From Roseiarcus sp963822215 (GTDB taxonomy: Bacteria > Pseudomonadota > Alphaproteobacteria > Rhizobiales > Beijerinckiaceae): a DNA stretch of 64,000 nucleotides. The notes beneath the pieces are model-generated. The model was not told the origin of the DNA and searched no databases. It was given only the letters and a program-made list of their open reading frames with translations. This document shows, piece after piece, positions 61,588 to 64,000 of the stretch (positions are counted from its first letter, which is position 1; the number at the start of each line of letters is the position of its first letter). The stretch is taken from contig CAWGGX010000003.1 of NCBI GenBank assembly GCA_963822215.1, positions 310,001 through 374,000 on the forward strand. Reading direction: 5' to 3'. A program made the position numbers and the translations under genes.

Positions 61588-62541
61588 TCAGGAATCGGAC
61601 TTGCCGTTCCAAACGATGTCGCTGACCGTGATGGCCGATGGGATCAGGCCGAGGCGATGGAAGCGGTCGGCGACGGCCTGCTGCTCCGCGACGACCTTCT
61701 CGGTCAGCGGGCCGAAGGTGAATTCGGCGCGGTTTACGGAGCGCCTCTGGGCGGCGATGTCGACACCGCTCGCCTCGGAGAACAGCTCCGCCGTCTCGTC
61801 GCGATGATCGGCGGCCCAGGCTGTCGCCGCGGCGACCTCCTGGTTGATTGCCGTCACCACATTCCCGTGAGCCGCCAGGAAATCGGTGTTGGCGAGGAAG
61901 AAGCTGTTCTGCCGGCTGACAGTCGGATCGAGGGGGAGCGGCCGCGCGTTCTGCCTGAGTTCGGCAATCGCGAAGAAGGGGTCCCAGATCGACCAGGCGT
62001 CGACCGCCCCGCGCGAGAACGCGCTCGCGGCGTCGGCGGGAGCCAGATAGACCGGCAAGATGTCGCTCCAGGCAAGAACGGAACTTTCGATTGCGGCGAC
62101 AAGGAGGTTGTGGGCGCTCGAACCCTTGGCGACGGCGACCCTCTTGCCCTTGAGGTCGCCGATCGACTGAAGCCGGGAATCGTTCGGGACGACGACAGCT
62201 TGTCCGTAGCCGCGCGCCGGAATCACGCCGACATAGCGGATCGCCGCGTGTGCGGCCTCGGCGAAGATTGGCGGCGCGTCGCCGGTGTAGCCGTAGTCGA
62301 CGGCGCATGCCGAAAGAGCTTCGAGAAGCGGCGGCCCGAACGCGAACTCGACCCACCGGATGGATACGCCTTGCGGCTCGAACCGCTTCTCGAGCTGCTT
62401 GCGCGCCTTCACGACGAGCAGGACCGCCGTCTTCTGAAAGCCGATCCGCACCTCCTTCAGCGGCGCCGGCGTGGCAAGGGCGACGCGAGGCGCGGACAAG
62501 CCAAACGCCGCGGTCATCAGGAGGAAGGATCGTCGGTTCAT
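61588..62541 (-). CDS. ssuA: aliphatic sulfonate-binding protein
   Basis: This 317-residue periplasmic protein has a twin-arginine-like signal (NRRSFLLMTAAFGLSAPRVALA). The mature part has VRIGFQKTAVLLVVKARKQLEKRF, VEFAFGPPLLEAL, YGYTGDAPPIFAEAAHA and FSRGAVDAWSIWDPFFA, typical of SsuA. ATG at 62541 is selected because the signal peptide begins there; the longer frame (to 62673) precedes it with non-signal sequence. Confidence 0.93.
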   Translation of the reverse strand: MNRRSFLLMTAAFGLSAPRVALATPAPLKEVRIGFQKTAVLLVVKARKQLEKRFEPQGVSIRWVEFAFGPPLLEALSACAVDYGYTGDAPPIFAEAAHAAIRYVGVIPARGYGQAVVVPNDSRLQSIGDLKGKRVAVAKGSSAHNLLVAAIESSVLAWSDILPVYLAPADAASAFSRGAVDAWSIWDPFFAIAELRQNARPLPLDPTVSRQNSFFLANTDFLAAHGNVVTAINQEVAAATAWAADHRDETAELFSEASGVDIAAQRRSVNRAEFTFGPLTEKVVAEQQAVADRFHRLGLIPSAITVSDIVWNGKSDS

Positions 62542-62545
62542 CGAA

Positions 62546-62731
62546 TCAGGACTCCGGGGATCGGCGAACCGGCCTTCCGACGGTGCGCCTCGAGCGGCGG
62601 GAATTGCCCCCTCGAACACGGCCTTGGCGATAGGACGGCGAAGGGGGGAGCGGCGGGGCGCCCGGACGCGCAACGCGCCGCGCCCTCGGGGCGCTGGCGG
62701 ATCCGACAGTCCGGGCCTGTTCGGCGCTCAT
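62546..62731 (-). CDS. possible short leader ORF before ssuA
   Basis: An ATG at 62731 has a strong AGGAG box 9 bases upstream and opens a 61-codon frame (MSAEQARTVGSASAPRARRV) ending four bases before ssuA. The product is rich in Arg, Pro and Ser and has no recognised domain. It could be a translated leader that couples to ssuA, or the remains of a larger gene. Low confidence that a stable protein is made. Confidence 0.35.
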   Translation of the reverse strand: MSAEQARTVGSASAPRARRVARPGAPPLPPSPSYRQGRVRGGNSRRSRRTVGRPVRRSPES

Positions 62732-62802
62732 CGCCAAATCTCCTGAGCAATCGCGGCCAGGAAGGAACGCCCGCATCCGGGCCGCGTCCTCATTTAGATA
62801 AT

Positions 62803-62821
62803 GTCTATTATTGCAGTCAAC
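62803..62821. promoter_or_regulatory. operator-like inverted repeat, site 5 (upstream of ssu operon)
   Basis: The plus strand reads GTCTA, TTATTGCAG, TCAAC; on the minus strand GTTGA-N9-TAGAC-ATTAT. The half-site next to the operon is perfect. It lies 71 bases before the leader ATG and 261 before ssuA. Confidence 0.55.
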
Positions 62822-63114
62822 TAAGTAATCAAGCCGCAGCGAAGGGGTCGGAGCGCGACGTCGCCCGCCGCTGCGCTCGAGGAGAGGCGTGCTCTTTTGG
62901 AAACGACGAAGCGCTCGGCGCAGGCCTTTGCCGTGGGCGTCAGTGGCGAAATGACATGGGACGCCCAGCTCGTCTCATCCACAAGCTCATTCCAGGCAAC
63001 GACCGGCAGAGCCGGTTCGCGGAATCCGTCGGCCGCCCACGACTTCGCGGCCGGTGTCAATGCGCCACCATAGTAAAACTCCTCGGCCATGGCGCATTGA
63101 AGCCAAGCGAGCAA
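62821..63114 (-). CDS. hypothetical protein or gene fragment, 97 residues
   Basis: The frame contains two similar segments, GALTPAAKSWAADGFREPALPVV and SPLTPTAKACAERFVV, joined by AWNELVDETSWASHVI. This internal similarity (LTPxAKxxA) suggests genuine protein sequence, but I do not recognise the family. Its end overlaps operator site 5, so it may be a decaying gene fragment. From 63115 to 63572 I see no other gene. Confidence 0.35.
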   Translation of the reverse strand: MLAWLQCAMAEEFYYGGALTPAAKSWAADGFREPALPVVAWNELVDETSWASHVISPLTPTAKACAERFVVSKRARLSSSAAAGDVALRPLRCGLIT

Positions 63115-63572
63115 TGAAGGCGCCCGCCGTATGGCGACCCAGCGCCGCCGTCGATTGCGTCAAATTATTGCGATAATCAGAAATATATGGTAGCGTGATT
63201 TCGATTGGAATAAGACGCTGTTTGAAAATAAGGCGCTGTTTGAATCTGTGCGAAAGCTTTCCGGCGCCGACCGCCGATGGACGGCTGCGCGGCGGAGGGC
63301 GCAGTCGATGACCGCGCCTCGGACGGGTCATCGAACCGGCCATACGGCGAAACGCTCCGCGGTCGACGGCTTGGAAGTGGCGCCCGGCCCGCAAAAATCG
63401 CCGCAAGCCTTTGAAAAGGTTCAAAACAAACTCGGGCGTCGCAGGGCGATCCTCCTGCGCCGACCGCTCGGGCTCTCGGGCCAGCGCTAGCGCCCCGCTT
63501 GGGAGCTGCGCCGTCCACCGGCCCGGAATTGCCACTAGGCCGGCGCGGAAGCTGGCGGCGGCGTTACCTCCG

Positions 63573-63710
63573 GGGCCTCATCCTGATCCCCGGGGCATGC
63601 CCGGGGATGTCGAAGGATGATCCAGGAGGCGGCGCCGTTGGCACCAGCTGGAACGTCCTTCGAGACACGCTGCTTCGCAGCGCTCGTCAGGACGAGGTCG
63701 AAGAGGCGGC
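63573..63710. repeat. dispersed palindromic repeat (CATCCTGATCC... / ...GTCAGGACGAGG)
   Basis: This is a variant of the repeat at 6636-6725. The left arm has an inner palindrome (CCCCGGGGCATGCCCGGGG) and GTCGAAGGATGATCC; the right arm reads GTCCTTCGAGACACGCTG ... GTCAGGACGAGG with an inner GCTGCTTCGCAGC hairpin. No gene is seen between it and 63893. Confidence 0.7.
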
Positions 63711-63893
63711 CGGGACGGCAAGGTTGGCAGTCACAAAATGGCGCCCAAGCCTTTGAAATCGGCTGTGCAAGAACATTCGCGCGCTGCCCGGGCAGGCGCT
63801 GCCCGCGGCTCGACCGGGTCAGCGACCGCCCTACACAACGCGCTCCGAGGTCGATGGCTAGGCAGGTACGATCGCCCGTAACTCCCAAGCCCT

Positions 63894-64000
63894 TTACCCT
63901 GACGCGATCAAGGCGTGCATGATTTGATTTGGCGAGGCGGCGAGGGTTTGGAGGATGTTGGCGCCCTGTTTTCGGGCTGTCGAGACGACGGATCTGAGGC
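63894..64000 (-). mobile_element. C-terminal end of an IS66-like transposase (partial, off window)
   Basis: The minus strand reads LRSVVSTARKQGANILQTL, then AASPNQIMHALIASG and TAA (63894-63896). The pattern SxARKxGxNILxTL followed by a helix resembles the C-terminus of IS66-type transposases. The gene continues past the right edge. Too little is visible for a firm family call. Confidence 0.5.

Noticed and set aside
62803..62821. Reading sites 5 and 7 as sigma-70 promoters (TTGAC ... TATAAT-like)
   Set aside because: The spacing between the -35-like and -10-like words is only 13-14 bases, while the 9-base-spaced inverted repeat fits all seven sites.
63115..63572. Plus- and minus-strand frames in the right-hand gap
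   Set aside because: Arg- and Pro-rich low-complexity translations typical of GC-rich non-coding DNA; no domain or ribosome-binding site.

Overview
The window is high-GC DNA from an alphaproteobacterium, most likely of the order Hyphomicrobiales. This rests on the gene families, GC-rich codon use and the kinds of dispersed palindromic repeats; the genus cannot be fixed from the sequence alone. It reads as a sulfur-acquisition and sulfur-recycling region, interrupted by decayed accessory DNA. No rRNA, tRNA or CRISPR array was seen.

Region 1 (1-6447, minus strand) is a methionine-salvage operon, mtnB-mtnD-mtnK-mtnC, running into a ribose-type ABC importer (ATPase, permease, and a binding protein cut by the left edge). 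The importer is a candidate methylthioribose uptake system. Region 2 (6844-10123, minus) holds a flavin reductase-like protein, a methionine-type aminotransferase that could do the last salvage step, and an FAD/NAD(P)-binding oxidoreductase.

Region 3 (10229-16908) is the most striking. It has a family 2A encapsulin shell gene and its cysteine desulfurase cargo, whose N-terminal targeting region is shifted out of frame in this sequence. Divergently transcribed are two tiny membrane proteins and a split YeeE/YedE (DUF395) sulfur transporter pair. The island is bounded by two ~290-bp inverted copies of a repeat, each about 60 bp past the last gene of its operon. A serine O-acetyltransferase lies just outside. 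Together these suggest sulfur import, cysteine synthesis, and cysteine desulfuration inside a protein shell.

Region 4 (16909-27460) is accessory: an IS1595-derived MITE, two copies of another MITE-like repeat, a DUF4239/membrane/HAD-phosphatase operon, a truncated toxin-antitoxin pair, a MarR regulator with divergent SnoaL-like and DHFR-like genes, and a graveyard of broken oxidoreductase genes.

Region 5 (27477-39165, minus) is a tightly packed eleven-gene unit: OsmC-like protein, FMNH2-dependent monooxygenase, sulfonate-binding protein, SfnB-like flavoprotein, a second nitrate/sulfonate/taurine-type ABC transporter, and a complete branched-chain-type (Liv) transporter with fused permeases. 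Region 6 (39449-45843) has a chimeric dead insertion sequence, an aldehyde dehydrogenase, a homoserine O-acyltransferase (metA), a heme-oxygenase-fold protein and divergent metY.

Region 7 (46075-55386) contains two RND efflux permeases and a membrane fusion protein, two of the three with single in-frame stops, arranged tail to tail around a group II intron fragment. Region 8 (56093-62821, minus) has an NtaA/DszA-type monooxygenase with a flavin reductase and a classical ssuA-ssuD-ssuC-ssuB operon. The right edge (62821-64000) is repeats and an IS fragment.

A recurrent inverted repeat, GTCTA-N9-TAGAC with exactly the same 9-base spacer, lies upstream of seven of these transcription units (6429, 10105, 13872, 16890, 39147, 58190, 62803). 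It probably marks one sulfur-limitation regulon linking salvage, sulfonate use, cysteine synthesis and the encapsulin island. No obvious cognate regulator is encoded in the window.
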